The translations under genes were made by a program, and so were the position numbers. Under the pieces are notes generated by a model. It saw only the letters and a program-made list of their open reading frames with translations. It was not told the DNA's origin and did no database searches. Positions 1-5,688 of a DNA stretch of 5,690 nt are shown piece by piece. Location of the stretch: contig JANTFU010000164.1 in the NCBI GenBank assembly GCA_024763295.1, positions 1 to 5,690 on the forward strand. The letters are read 5' to 3'. Position 1 is the stretch's first letter. Every line of letters starts with the position of its first letter. Origin of the DNA: Anaerolineales bacterium (GTDB lineage: Bacteria > Chloroflexota > Anaerolineae > Anaerolineales > Villigracilaceae).

Positions 1-110
1 GCGCATTTTGCAACACCGCGAACATTATTGGTGAGCTTAGAACTGCTGACGATGATTGGGTTTTTGAGTTTCAGCCCCATATATGTGGTAGAAAGGTCGA
101 CGTTTAGCAT
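1..110 (-). CDS. Dihydroorotate-dehydrogenase-like flavoprotein, N-terminal fragment (cut by window edge)
   Basis: Translation from the ATG at 110-108 gives 36 codons beginning MLNVDLSTTYMGLKLKNPII and continuing through VSSSKLTNNV before the left edge. The start 'DLSTTYMGLKLKNPIIVSSS' is the opening strand of the FMN-binding TIM barrel seen in proteins annotated as dihydroorotate-dehydrogenase-like (PyrD family). Members are cytosolic FMN proteins that oxidise or reduce dihydroorotate or related substrates. Many PyrD-like proteins outside pyrimidine operons have no proven substrate, so the reaction here is not known. The ATG overlaps the hoxW stop by 7 nt (110-104), and a good ribosome binding site (GGAAGGA, 125-119, 8 nt spacing) lies inside hoxW, so the gene is clearly the next cistron of the hox operon. 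Catalytic residues lie outside the window. The family assignment rests on this short N-terminus only. Confidence 0.72.
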   Translation of the reverse strand, partial: MLNVDLSTTYMGLKLKNPIIVSSSKLTNNVRGVAKC

Positions 111-589
111 GGTTTTAGTCCTTCCCGCGATTTGATCGCATCCTCCGGATTCGCTAAAAGTTTTTGCAAATAGCGAAAAGCATTCCCTAAATTTTTCTCG
201 GCTTTTTCAGACAATCCCTCCCGAAAAGCCCATTCATAGCCTTTGATATGCACCAATAAAACCAAAGGCTGCCTATCAAAAAGGTCGTTGCACAGCTTCA
301 CTATATAGCTCGGTGAAGCTGCATGAGTGGTGAACGATAATTCTTTTTTTCCATCCACCACGCTCAGACAAAAATCATCAATTTCTTCTTCAGATGCGTC
401 CGCGAAAATCACAAGGTCTTTGTTGGCAATCTCAGCGGCATCTTCGATGTTTAATTGGTAATTATTTTCAAACGTAAAGCCTGAGAAGCCCTCTTTTTTT
501 ACCCAGGCTTCAAGTTTCTGACTGAGCAAAATTCCCAGCCCGTCATCTTGGCGACCTAAATTGCCGTATCCATAAATCAGTATTTGCAT
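104..589 (-). CDS. hoxW: HoxW-type [NiFe]-hydrogenase maturation endopeptidase (peptidase M52)
   Basis: This 161-aa cytosolic protease should cleave the C-terminal extension of HoxH once nickel has been inserted, allowing the active site to close. The N-terminus has the family signature GYGNLGRQDDGLG at residues 7-19. The three nickel-sensing ligands of the HybD/HycI family appear to be D16, D64 (in VIFADAS) and H89 (in THAASPS, where the family has a His just before a Ser-Pro). Length is normal for HoxW (about 150-170 aa). It starts 5 nt after the hoxH stop. I see no convincing Shine-Dalgarno in front of it, so translation probably depends on coupling to hoxH. The substrate is inferred from position: HoxH, immediately upstream, carries a cleavable tail of 24 residues. 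The identification is strong. Confidence 0.93.
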   Translation of the reverse strand: MQILIYGYGNLGRQDDGLGILLSQKLEAWVKKEGFSGFTFENNYQLNIEDAAEIANKDLVIFADASEEEIDDFCLSVVDGKKELSFTTHAASPSYIVKLCNDLFDRQPLVLLVHIKGYEWAFREGLSEKAEKNLGNAFRYLQKLLANPEDAIKSREGLKPC

Positions 590-594
590 TAGCG

Positions 595-2046
595 TTATGT
601 TCGTTTGATGTCAATTAGATTTTCTTTGGCATCGTAGAGTGAGATTTCCAACGGCATTTGTCCCAGCGCATGTGTTGCACAGCTTAAGCAAGGATCATAA
701 GCGCGGATTGCAATCTCAACGGCGTTCATCATCGGTTCGGTGATTTCGGGATGACCGTCCATCCAGGAATGCGCAACTTGATTGACAGAGCGATTCATCG
801 GCTCGTTATTATTTGTGGTGGATACAATCAGGTTTGCGAGCGTGACCTGATCATGGTCGTTGATCTCATAGTGATGGAACAAGGTCCCGCGCGGTGCCTC
901 AATTACTCCCACCCCGCGATGGGTTTTCTGCCCCTTGACGACTCTTTCTCCCTCGAGCAGATCGGGGTCATGCAGCAAGTCGCGCATGACTTCGGCGGCA
1001 TGCAGAATTTCTATTAGGCGAGCATAGTGATAGTGTAAGCAGTGTGGGTTGGGTTTGCCGTTGTTAAGTGTCCGAAACTCTTCGAGTTCTGCCTGTGCTA
1101 ATGGGGTGGGGATAAAGTCGCAGGTGTTGAGCCGAGCCAGAGGCCCGACGCGGTACCAACCCTGTTTAGCACCCAAATGTTTGAGATACGGGAATTTCAT
1201 ATAGGTCCACGGGCGAACTTCTTCTTCGATATAGTTTTCGTAGTCCTGATAATCCACATCATCCAAAATTTTGTTGCCATCTGCATCCACAGCCCGCAAG
1301 ACGCCGTGATAGAGATCCATCGCGCCATCCTTGCGCACCAGACTCATGTGGCTGGAGGGGAAGGCGGCAAAATTGTCGATGAAACTTTTGTTCTTAACGT
1401 AATAGTCTTTGAAGAAGACGAGGGCTTCTTGCGACCATTCGACCATTTTGTCGATGTTGAGCGGGTCTGCGCCGTTGATGAAAGATTCTTTTTCGGCGCG
1501 GCTAAGATGTTTGTTGATGCCGCCCGGAATTGCGCCGGTGCCGTGAATTTTTTTCCCGGCGGTGGCGCGGATAATTTCTTGCCCAAACTTGCGCATCATA
1601 ACGCCTTGCACGGCTAAGTCTTTGTGTTGTAGGGCAACGCCGATGATGTTACGGATAGCGGGGTCGGCGTCAACCCCAAAGAGTAAATCCGGCGAAGCCA
1701 GATGGAAGAAATGTAAGGAGTGTGATTGAAAGATTTGACCGTAGTGCATAAGGCGGCGCATTTTTTCGCCGGTGGGCGTAAGACCATCGCCAGTGCCTGC
1801 TCCAACAATCACATCTAGTGCTTTGGCGGCGGCAAGATGATGGCTGACCGGGCAGATGCCGCATAAGCGTTGGACGAGAACCGGTGCTTCCCAGTACGGG
1901 CGTCCCTGAAGAAAGCGTTCAAAGCCACGGAATTCGACGATGTGCAGGCGCGTATAATCGACGTTGTTATTTTCGTCCAGATGAATGGTCACTTTTCCAT
2001 GACCTTCAACACGGGTTACGGGTTCAATGGTGATTTTTTTTGACAT
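595..2046 (-). CDS. hoxH: NAD-reducing [NiFe]-hydrogenase large subunit HoxH
   Basis: The 483-aa catalytic subunit carries out reversible H2 cleavage at a NiFe(CN)2CO centre in the cytoplasm. Visible motifs are the N-terminal VTRVEGHG (10-17, with the conserved Glu14), the L1 nickel motif RLCGICPVSHH (60-70, ligands C62 and C65), GINKHLSRAEKE (176-187), and the C-terminal L2 motif DPCLSCATH (451-459, ligands C453 and C456). In this family the maturation protease cuts after the His of L2, here H459, which would release 24 residues (A460-T483). Length and motifs fit group 3d HoxH of the Cupriavidus soluble hydrogenase type. The start is supported by AGGA at 2057-2054, 7 nt before the ATG. The gene follows hoxY after 12 nt and precedes hoxW by 5 nt. 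No ligand is missing, so it should be functional given Hyp proteins encoded elsewhere. Confidence 0.98.
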   Translation of the reverse strand: MSKKITIEPVTRVEGHGKVTIHLDENNNVDYTRLHIVEFRGFERFLQGRPYWEAPVLVQRLCGICPVSHHLAAAKALDVIVGAGTGDGLTPTGEKMRRLMHYGQIFQSHSLHFFHLASPDLLFGVDADPAIRNIIGVALQHKDLAVQGVMMRKFGQEIIRATAGKKIHGTGAIPGGINKHLSRAEKESFINGADPLNIDKMVEWSQEALVFFKDYYVKNKSFIDNFAAFPSSHMSLVRKDGAMDLYHGVLRAVDADGNKILDDVDYQDYENYIEEEVRPWTYMKFPYLKHLGAKQGWYRVGPLARLNTCDFIPTPLAQAELEEFRTLNNGKPNPHCLHYHYARLIEILHAAEVMRDLLHDPDLLEGERVVKGQKTHRGVGVIEAPRGTLFHHYEINDHDQVTLANLIVSTTNNNEPMNRSVNQVAHSWMDGHPEITEPMMNAVEIAIRAYDPCLSCATHALGQMPLEISLYDAKENLIDIKRT

Positions 2047-2058
2047 ATCAAATTCCTG

Positions 2059-2607
2059 TTAATCAAATTTTATAACTTCATAGGGCAGTTGCAGTTCGTC
2101 ACCTGTAATCAGCGCAACCAGAGCATTCCAAATCAGGTCTGCGCGTGGGGGGCAACCGGGTAGGTAATAGTCAATTTTGACAATCTCATGGCAGGGATAG
2201 ACTTTATCCAGCAACATTGGTAGCTCGTCATCGTTGGGCATGACTTTGGCGGTGTTTTCGCCGACAGTGGGTCCGTTGAGATAAGCCTCTTCAAGACATT
2301 CCTTGATCGAAATCCCATTTCTTAATGCGGGCAAACCGCCCATGATGGCGCATTCGCCAACTGAAATTAGAATTTTGCAATGTTTGCGAAACTCTTTCAG
2401 TATTTCAATATTTTCGCTGTTACAACATCCGCCTTCAATTAATCCAATATCGCATTCTTTGGTGAAGGTTTTGATGTCGTCGATGGGGGATTTGTTGAAT
2501 TCGACCAATTCAATCAATTCTAAAATGCGTTCATCAATATCCAAAATAGACATGTGGCAACCAAAGCAGCCTGCTAGGGATGTCGTTGCCAAGATAGGTT
2601 TGCTCAT
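2059..2607 (-). CDS. hoxY: NAD-reducing [NiFe]-hydrogenase small subunit HoxY
   Basis: The 182-aa small subunit pairs with HoxH and passes electrons from the NiFe site to the HoxFU diaphorase through one proximal [4Fe-4S] cluster. The expected ligands are C14 and C17 (LAGCFGCHMS), C86 (VGECAIMGG) and C152 (LPGCPPRAD). Further cysteines C61-C62 (EGGCCN) sit in the conserved EGG-x segment. As in other group 3 soluble enzymes, it lacks a Tat signal peptide and the medial and distal cluster domain of membrane-bound small subunits, so it is cytosolic. It begins 2 nt after the hoxU stop, with AGGA at 2620-2617 (9 nt spacing) inside the hoxU 3' end. The short N-terminus before the CxxC is normal for HoxY. 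Identification is firm. Confidence 0.97.
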   Translation of the reverse strand: MSKPILATTSLAGCFGCHMSILDIDERILELIELVEFNKSPIDDIKTFTKECDIGLIEGGCCNSENIEILKEFRKHCKILISVGECAIMGGLPALRNGISIKECLEEAYLNGPTVGENTAKVMPNDDELPMLLDKVYPCHEIVKIDYYLPGCPPRADLIWNALVALITGDELQLPYEVIKFD

Positions 2608-2609
2608 TG

Positions 2610-3329
2610 TTAAAAATCCTGTTCTTCGCTTTTGATAAGATCGCTGCCGATGGGTACTTGGTCATATTTTCGTGCGCCAATTGGTGTTTGGTAGCCCTGT
2701 TCTTTCTTGATGATTGCGCCTACGGGACAAATATCCATCGCAGCTTGGGCTTCTTCATCGCTGAGTTGGGCTGCTAATTCAAGATCCATTTCAATATGCA
2801 GGTTTTCTCCGCCGCGTCCACTATAGGCAAAGACGGCTTTTCCGTCTTTGCGAATGCCGCGAACACAGCGTTTGCATAAGATACAGCGGTTGCGGTCGTG
2901 GAAGAGCAGCGGGCTACGGGCTTCTACACCTTTGTCTGGAAATTCGTACGGGAAGCGCGGTGCCATCATTTGATATTTGTAGGCGAGAGCTTGCAGTTCA
3001 CAATTGCCGCTTTTCTCGCAAGCGGGGCAGAAATGATTTCCTGAGACGAAGAGAACTTCAATAATCGTCTTGCGCAATTCGTTCAGTTTGGTTGTATCGT
3101 TCTCAACGATCATGCCTTCGCTGACCGGTGCTGTGCAGGCAGTAATGTTGCGTCCGTTAACTTTTACGTTGCAAATCCGGCACGAACCGGCGGGCTTTAA
3201 ACCTTCAACGTGGCATAGTGAAGGAATGTAGATGCCATTATCTCTGGCGGCATCGAGAATGGATTGCCCGGGCCAGGCGTAGCAGGTCTGCCCGTCGATT
3301 TCAAAGGTGATTTGTTCAGCTTTTTTCAT
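2610..3329 (-). CDS. hoxU: Hydrogenase diaphorase iron-sulfur subunit HoxU (NuoG N-terminal homologue)
   Basis: The 239-aa electron-transfer subunit links HoxY to HoxF and corresponds to the N-terminal third of complex I subunit NuoG. Its plant-type ferredoxin domain has [2Fe-2S] ligands C39, C50, C53 and C65. The following NuoG-type segment has a His/Cys-ligated [4Fe-4S] site H99, C101, C104, C110 (NHFCPACEKSGNC). A third site has C149, C152, C155 (CILCKRC) plus C201 (DICPVGA). All three clusters are therefore expected to be present. Length matches group 3d HoxU (about 235-240 aa), without the molybdopterin-like domain of full NuoG. Its ATG overlaps the hoxF TGA (ATGA, 3329-3326), which implies translational coupling. 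The upstream purine-rich AAAGAG is only a weak ribosome binding site. Confidence 0.96.
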   Translation of the reverse strand: MKKAEQITFEIDGQTCYAWPGQSILDAARDNGIYIPSLCHVEGLKPAGSCRICNVKVNGRNITACTAPVSEGMIVENDTTKLNELRKTIIEVLFVSGNHFCPACEKSGNCELQALAYKYQMMAPRFPYEFPDKGVEARSPLLFHDRNRCILCKRCVRGIRKDGKAVFAYSGRGGENLHIEMDLELAAQLSDEEAQAAMDICPVGAIIKKEQGYQTPIGARKYDQVPIGSDLIKSEEQDF

Positions 3330-5182
3330 AAGGTTTCTCTTTCAAGTCCTTTGGCGCGGAAGATGTGGTTTTCATTGGATGGGCTGAGTTTTGGCTTTCG
3401 TCCAACAGCTTCACAGGATTCGGCTACGGCAGATGCCATCTCAAAGGTCGAGACAAAGGTTTCGTTGGTTTCGATGAGATTCTCGTACAGATGGCGGAAG
3501 TTTTCGATGGTGCTCAAAATCGGATTAGATGCAGTTTGTCCCAGTCCGCAGCGATTGACCGACCTGCCAATTTTTGTCCAGCGATAAAGCTCGTCAATAT
3601 CTTGTTTGGTACCTTTCCCGTCCAGTAATTTGAGCAGCTTGTTGCGTAAAACAACGCTTAATGAGCGGCAAGGACTGCATGAGCCGCAAGATTCATCAAT
3701 AAAGAAATTCATAAAATTCAAGACATACTCTTTAAGTAGGTCGCGCTCTTTGCTGATGATGATCATCGAACCGCCGGTTGCCAAATCTTCGAAGGCAATC
3801 CGTCGACTAAATTGGGAGGGACTAATGCACACGCCGGATGGTCCACCGATCTGGATTGCTTGGACATTTTTTGCGCCAACGCGCTTGAGAAGCGTGTTGA
3901 TCTTGATCCCCCATTCAATTTCGTAAATTCCGGGCTTTTCACAGTCACCGGATATGCTAAGCAGTTTGGTGCCGGCTGATTCGCTGGTGCCAAACGATTT
4001 GAACCAATCTGCTCCTTCTGCGATAATCTGCACGACCGAGCAAAGGCTTTCAACATTGTTGACCACCGTAGGTTTATTCATGTAGCCGGTTTGCGCGGGG
4101 AAAGGGGGGCGGTTTCTAGGCTCACCACGTTTTCCCTCCAGCGATTCGATCAATGCTGTTTCTTCACCGCAGACATAAGCACCTGCGCCGAGTTGAATTC
4201 GGATGTCAAAATTGAAACCCGATTTTCCAGCGATATTTTTGCCGAGTAAGTTTTTCTCTCGATGTTCTGTGAGAATACTTTCAAGGTAGGGTTTCATATA
4301 GCGATATTCATAGCGCAAATAAACGATGCCTTGCTTTGCGCCAATTGCATACCCTGCAATAGTCATCCCTTCAAAGAGCATGTGGGCTGATTCGGTGAGA
4401 AGCACCCGATCTTTAAATGTGCCCGGCTCTCCTTCGTCCGCATTACAAATCAGATACACTTCCTCGCCAAGCGATTGACGGCAAAAATCCCATTTTAGTC
4501 CGGCGGGAAAGCCCGCTCCGCCGCGCCCACGCAAATTAGATTGTTTGACCTTTTCAACGATTGCTTTTGGGCTTTCTTTGAGCGCTTTTTGCAAAGCTTG
4601 CCCGCATTCGTGTTCATCGGTAAGCAAGATTGCGCCTCTTTGGCGAATATTATTTTCCACCATAGACGACAGCAATTCAGGTCCTTGTGGTGCGGCATCT
4701 ATCTCTGCCATTAAGCCAAGTGTGTCTTTGCCTGCCCTCATCGCTTCTACCAAATGTCTGACTTTGGTTGGGGTTAGCTTGGTAAAGACAGTTCCGTTAA
4801 TGATTGCCGCCGGTTCCTGATCGTTCATGCCGATGTCTGCTGTATCCCATAAACCTACAAGACCATCTTCCGTGACGCTGTTGAAAGGAATGCCTAATTC
4901 TTTTTCAAAGGCTTTGGCAACTTCTTCGCGACCAAAAGCACAAGCGACGGCACTATCGTTTAAGTAGACTGCATATTTGCCGACAGGCGCTAGGGTTAGG
5001 AAGTGATAAAAAGTAATCGTCTGCTTGACGTCAACTTGGGAAATGTCCAATTGCTCGGCGATAATGCGAATTGCCTCCTGAGGGATATGCTGGTAGTCGT
5101 GTTGAACATCAATCAACATATCTAACAAGCGGCTACGGTCGCTTTTATATTTCTCAATCACACGTTGAATTGCTTCTCTCAT
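3326..5182 (-). CDS. hoxF: Hydrogenase diaphorase NAD/FMN subunit HoxF with fused HoxE-like N-terminal domain
   Basis: The 618-aa subunit exchanges electrons with NAD(H) through FMN and is the first gene of the operon. Residues ~1-145 are a NuoE/HoxE-like thioredoxin-fold domain (YHFLTLAPVGKYAVYL, 59-74). Residues ~180-400 are the NuoF-type FMN/NAD domain, with LRGRGGAGFPAGLKW (217-231), CNADEGEPGTFKDR (246-259) and GAGAYVCGEETALIES (332-347). An SLBB-like segment follows (~405-470), then the [4Fe-4S] site C499, C502, C505 (ESCGSCSPCR) and C545 (NRCGLGQTAS). The fused layout and overall length resemble Cupriavidus HoxF (about 600 aa) rather than the split HoxE plus HoxF of cyanobacteria. Odd points: the HoxE-like part keeps only C81 of the four [2Fe-2S] cysteines, and a polar tail (~580-618) extends past the usual end. 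The start is supported by AAAAAGG at 5198-5192, 9 nt before the ATG. Confidence 0.96.
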   Translation of the reverse strand: MREAIQRVIEKYKSDRSRLLDMLIDVQHDYQHIPQEAIRIIAEQLDISQVDVKQTITFYHFLTLAPVGKYAVYLNDSAVACAFGREEVAKAFEKELGIPFNSVTEDGLVGLWDTADIGMNDQEPAAIINGTVFTKLTPTKVRHLVEAMRAGKDTLGLMAEIDAAPQGPELLSSMVENNIRQRGAILLTDEHECGQALQKALKESPKAIVEKVKQSNLRGRGGAGFPAGLKWDFCRQSLGEEVYLICNADEGEPGTFKDRVLLTESAHMLFEGMTIAGYAIGAKQGIVYLRYEYRYMKPYLESILTEHREKNLLGKNIAGKSGFNFDIRIQLGAGAYVCGEETALIESLEGKRGEPRNRPPFPAQTGYMNKPTVVNNVESLCSVVQIIAEGADWFKSFGTSESAGTKLLSISGDCEKPGIYEIEWGIKINTLLKRVGAKNVQAIQIGGPSGVCISPSQFSRRIAFEDLATGGSMIIISKERDLLKEYVLNFMNFFIDESCGSCSPCRSLSVVLRNKLLKLLDGKGTKQDIDELYRWTKIGRSVNRCGLGQTASNPILSTIENFRHLYENLIETNETFVSTFEMASAVAESCEAVGRKPKLSPSNENHIFRAKGLERETL

Positions 5183-5210
5183 AGATAAGTACCTTTTTCT
5201 GGCTAATTAC

Positions 5211-5228
5211 TCGTGCATTATTTCACAA
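5211..5228 (-). promoter_or_regulatory. CRP/FNR-family-like operator, downstream degenerate copy
   Basis: Minus-strand TTGTGA-AATAAT-GCACGA has the same left half-site, the same 6-bp spacer and the same GCAC right half-site as the copy at 5288-5305. Symmetry is weaker than in that copy. Its centre (5219.5) is 77 bp from the other. It falls just downstream of the candidate -10, where a bound protein would block rather than activate transcription. Alone it would be unconvincing. The support comes from the shared departure from the symmetric consensus. Confidence 0.35.
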
Positions 5229-5238
5229 TCTTGCTGTA

Positions 5239-5268
5239 ATTTTAGCGGATTAATTATCGTGATGTAGA
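5239..5268 (-). promoter_or_regulatory. Candidate sigma70-type promoter for the hox operon
   Basis: On the minus strand, TCTACA (5268-5263, four of six matches to TTGACA) is followed after 18 bp by TAAAAT (5244-5239, five of six matches to TATAAT). This would start transcription near 5232 and give a leader of about 50 nt before the hoxF ATG. The -35 is poor, as would suit a promoter that needs an activator. The upstream CRP-like site would be centred near -64, roughly a class I activator position. The start site is not proven and other pairings exist in this AT-rich stretch. Confidence 0.35.
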
Positions 5269-5287
5269 TGCAAACATCATCTATATA

Positions 5288-5305
5288 TTGTGCTATATAT
5301 CACAA
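5288..5305 (-). promoter_or_regulatory. CRP/FNR-family-like operator, upstream copy
   Basis: Read on the minus strand this is TTGTGA-TATATA-GCACAA, an 18-bp dyad broken at one symmetric pair. It has the spacing of the CRP-type consensus TGTGA-N6-TCACA with one base different. The site is centred at 5296.5, about 114 bp upstream of the hoxF ATG and about 64 bp upstream of the candidate start point. CRP/FNR-superfamily regulators are common activators of anaerobic and redox genes. Which member binds here cannot be told from the site. Confidence 0.55.
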
Positions 5306-5315
5306 ATGTTATTTG

Positions 5316-5344
5316 CTAAAAAGGGTCTAATTTAGGCTTTTTAG
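5316..5344. repeat. AT-rich inverted repeat with nested dyad
   Basis: CTAAAAAG (5316-5323) and CTTTTTAG (5337-5344) are perfect 8-bp inverted repeats around a 13-nt loop. The loop itself contains CTAA-T-TTAG (5327-5335). The right arm with its flanks, GCTTTTTAGG (5336-5345), recurs exactly at 5404-5413 on the edge of the terminator hairpin. The AT-rich stem is weak as an RNA hairpin. It could be an operator, a degenerate second terminator, or chance in AT-rich DNA. Confidence 0.4.
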
Positions 5345-5373
5345 GTTTTGTGTTTATCAATAGATATGGTGTC

Positions 5374-5688
5374 CTAATAAAAAAGCGCTCCGTGAGACGG
5401 AACGCTTTTTAGGCATTCATAAATGGGCTTGTGTAACTCTGCAATGAGCGTGTTTTTGCGATGCAACAGTTTCAGAACTGTCTTGGGGCTATTTTGGCGA
5501 TTGGTTGTGGCTTTGCCGAAATAAAGCGCAGCATGATTGCTTTTCCCACTATTCGGTTTTTCAGGGACGTGCAAAATATGTCGTTCGCTGATTTGGGGAT
5601 CGGTAAATGTATTCAACCATTGAGTTTGTTGCGGCAAAAATCTTTGCGACGGATGGATTTTGCTCGAGTTCTTTGAACATTTGGACGG
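5374..5688 (-). other. Unrecognised leftward open frame entering from the right edge, possibly part of a decayed gene
   Basis: One minus-strand frame is open from the window edge (5688) to a TAG at 5376-5374, giving about 104 residues with segments such as KTVLKLLHRKNTLIAELHKP. A second minus-strand frame, open from 5689 to a TGA at 5563-5561, gives a protein-like stretch (MFKELEQNPSVAKIFAATNS from the ATG at 5680). The first half looks more protein-like in the second frame and the second half in the first frame. This would fit a single-base frameshift near 5600 in a former gene, but that is inference. The terminator at 5379-5410 overlaps the last codons of the longer frame, which argues against that frame being a normal intact gene. 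I do not recognise a family, and I see no supported gene on the plus strand. Confidence 0.25.
5379..5410 (-). terminator. Rho-independent terminator, strongest for leftward transcription
   Basis: A hairpin with arms AAAAAGCGCTCCGT and ACGGAACGCTTTTT closes on a GAG loop on the plus strand. All positions pair except one C-A. In minus-strand RNA that pair becomes a G-U wobble, making the stem continuous, and it is followed directly by a run of six U (from 5384-5379). It should therefore end transcripts entering from the right edge of the window and insulate the hox promoter from them. The five T on the plus side mean it could also work in the other direction, but no rightward gene precedes it. 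Confidence 0.85.

Larger units (their letters stand above)
5183..5373 (-). promoter_or_regulatory. AT-rich upstream region of the hox operon
   Basis: About 190 bp between the hoxF start and the leftward open frame ending at 5374 contains no gene I can support on either strand. It holds the ribosome binding site, a candidate sigma70-type promoter, two CRP/FNR-like sites, a TGATGT-N8-ACATCA dyad and an AT-rich inverted repeat, each listed separately where useful. It is visibly richer in A and T than the flanking coding DNA. It is the only place in the window where the operon promoter can sit, because all downstream junctions are 12 nt or shorter. Confidence 0.75.

Noticed and set aside
590..594. 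Terminator or internal promoter between hoxH and hoxW
   Set aside because: The gap is only 5 nt and shows no hairpin with a T tract, so read-through within one transcript is the simpler reading.
751..1617. Long plus-strand open frames (751-1017 and 1177-1617) opposite hoxH
   Set aside because: They are antisense to the intact hoxH coding sequence, have no recognisable domains, and arise from the codon pattern of hoxH. No promoter or ribosome binding site was evident.
2303..2635. Plus-strand frame opposite hoxY
   Set aside because: It is a shadow of hoxY, which has all its cluster ligands. The predicted peptide shows no family motifs.
3264..3926. Plus-strand frames opposite the hoxF 3' end and hoxU start
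   Set aside because: They overlap each other and are antisense to conserved HoxF and HoxU regions. They are judged non-coding.
3763..4698. Alternative minus-strand frames inside hoxF (3763-4056 and 4495-4698)
   Set aside because: They are out of frame with the continuous, motif-complete HoxF and have no homology I can see. There is no sign of a frameshift in hoxF.
5258..5274. TTGCAT (5274-5269) as -35 with GATAAT (5258-5253) as -10
   Set aside because: The hexamers look reasonable, but the spacer is about 10 bp, far from the 16-18 bp a sigma70 promoter needs.
5461..5676. Plus-strand frame of 71 codons in the right-hand region
   Set aside because: It has no visible ribosome binding site or recognisable domain. 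The terminator next to it faces the leftward direction, so a rightward gene is not supported.
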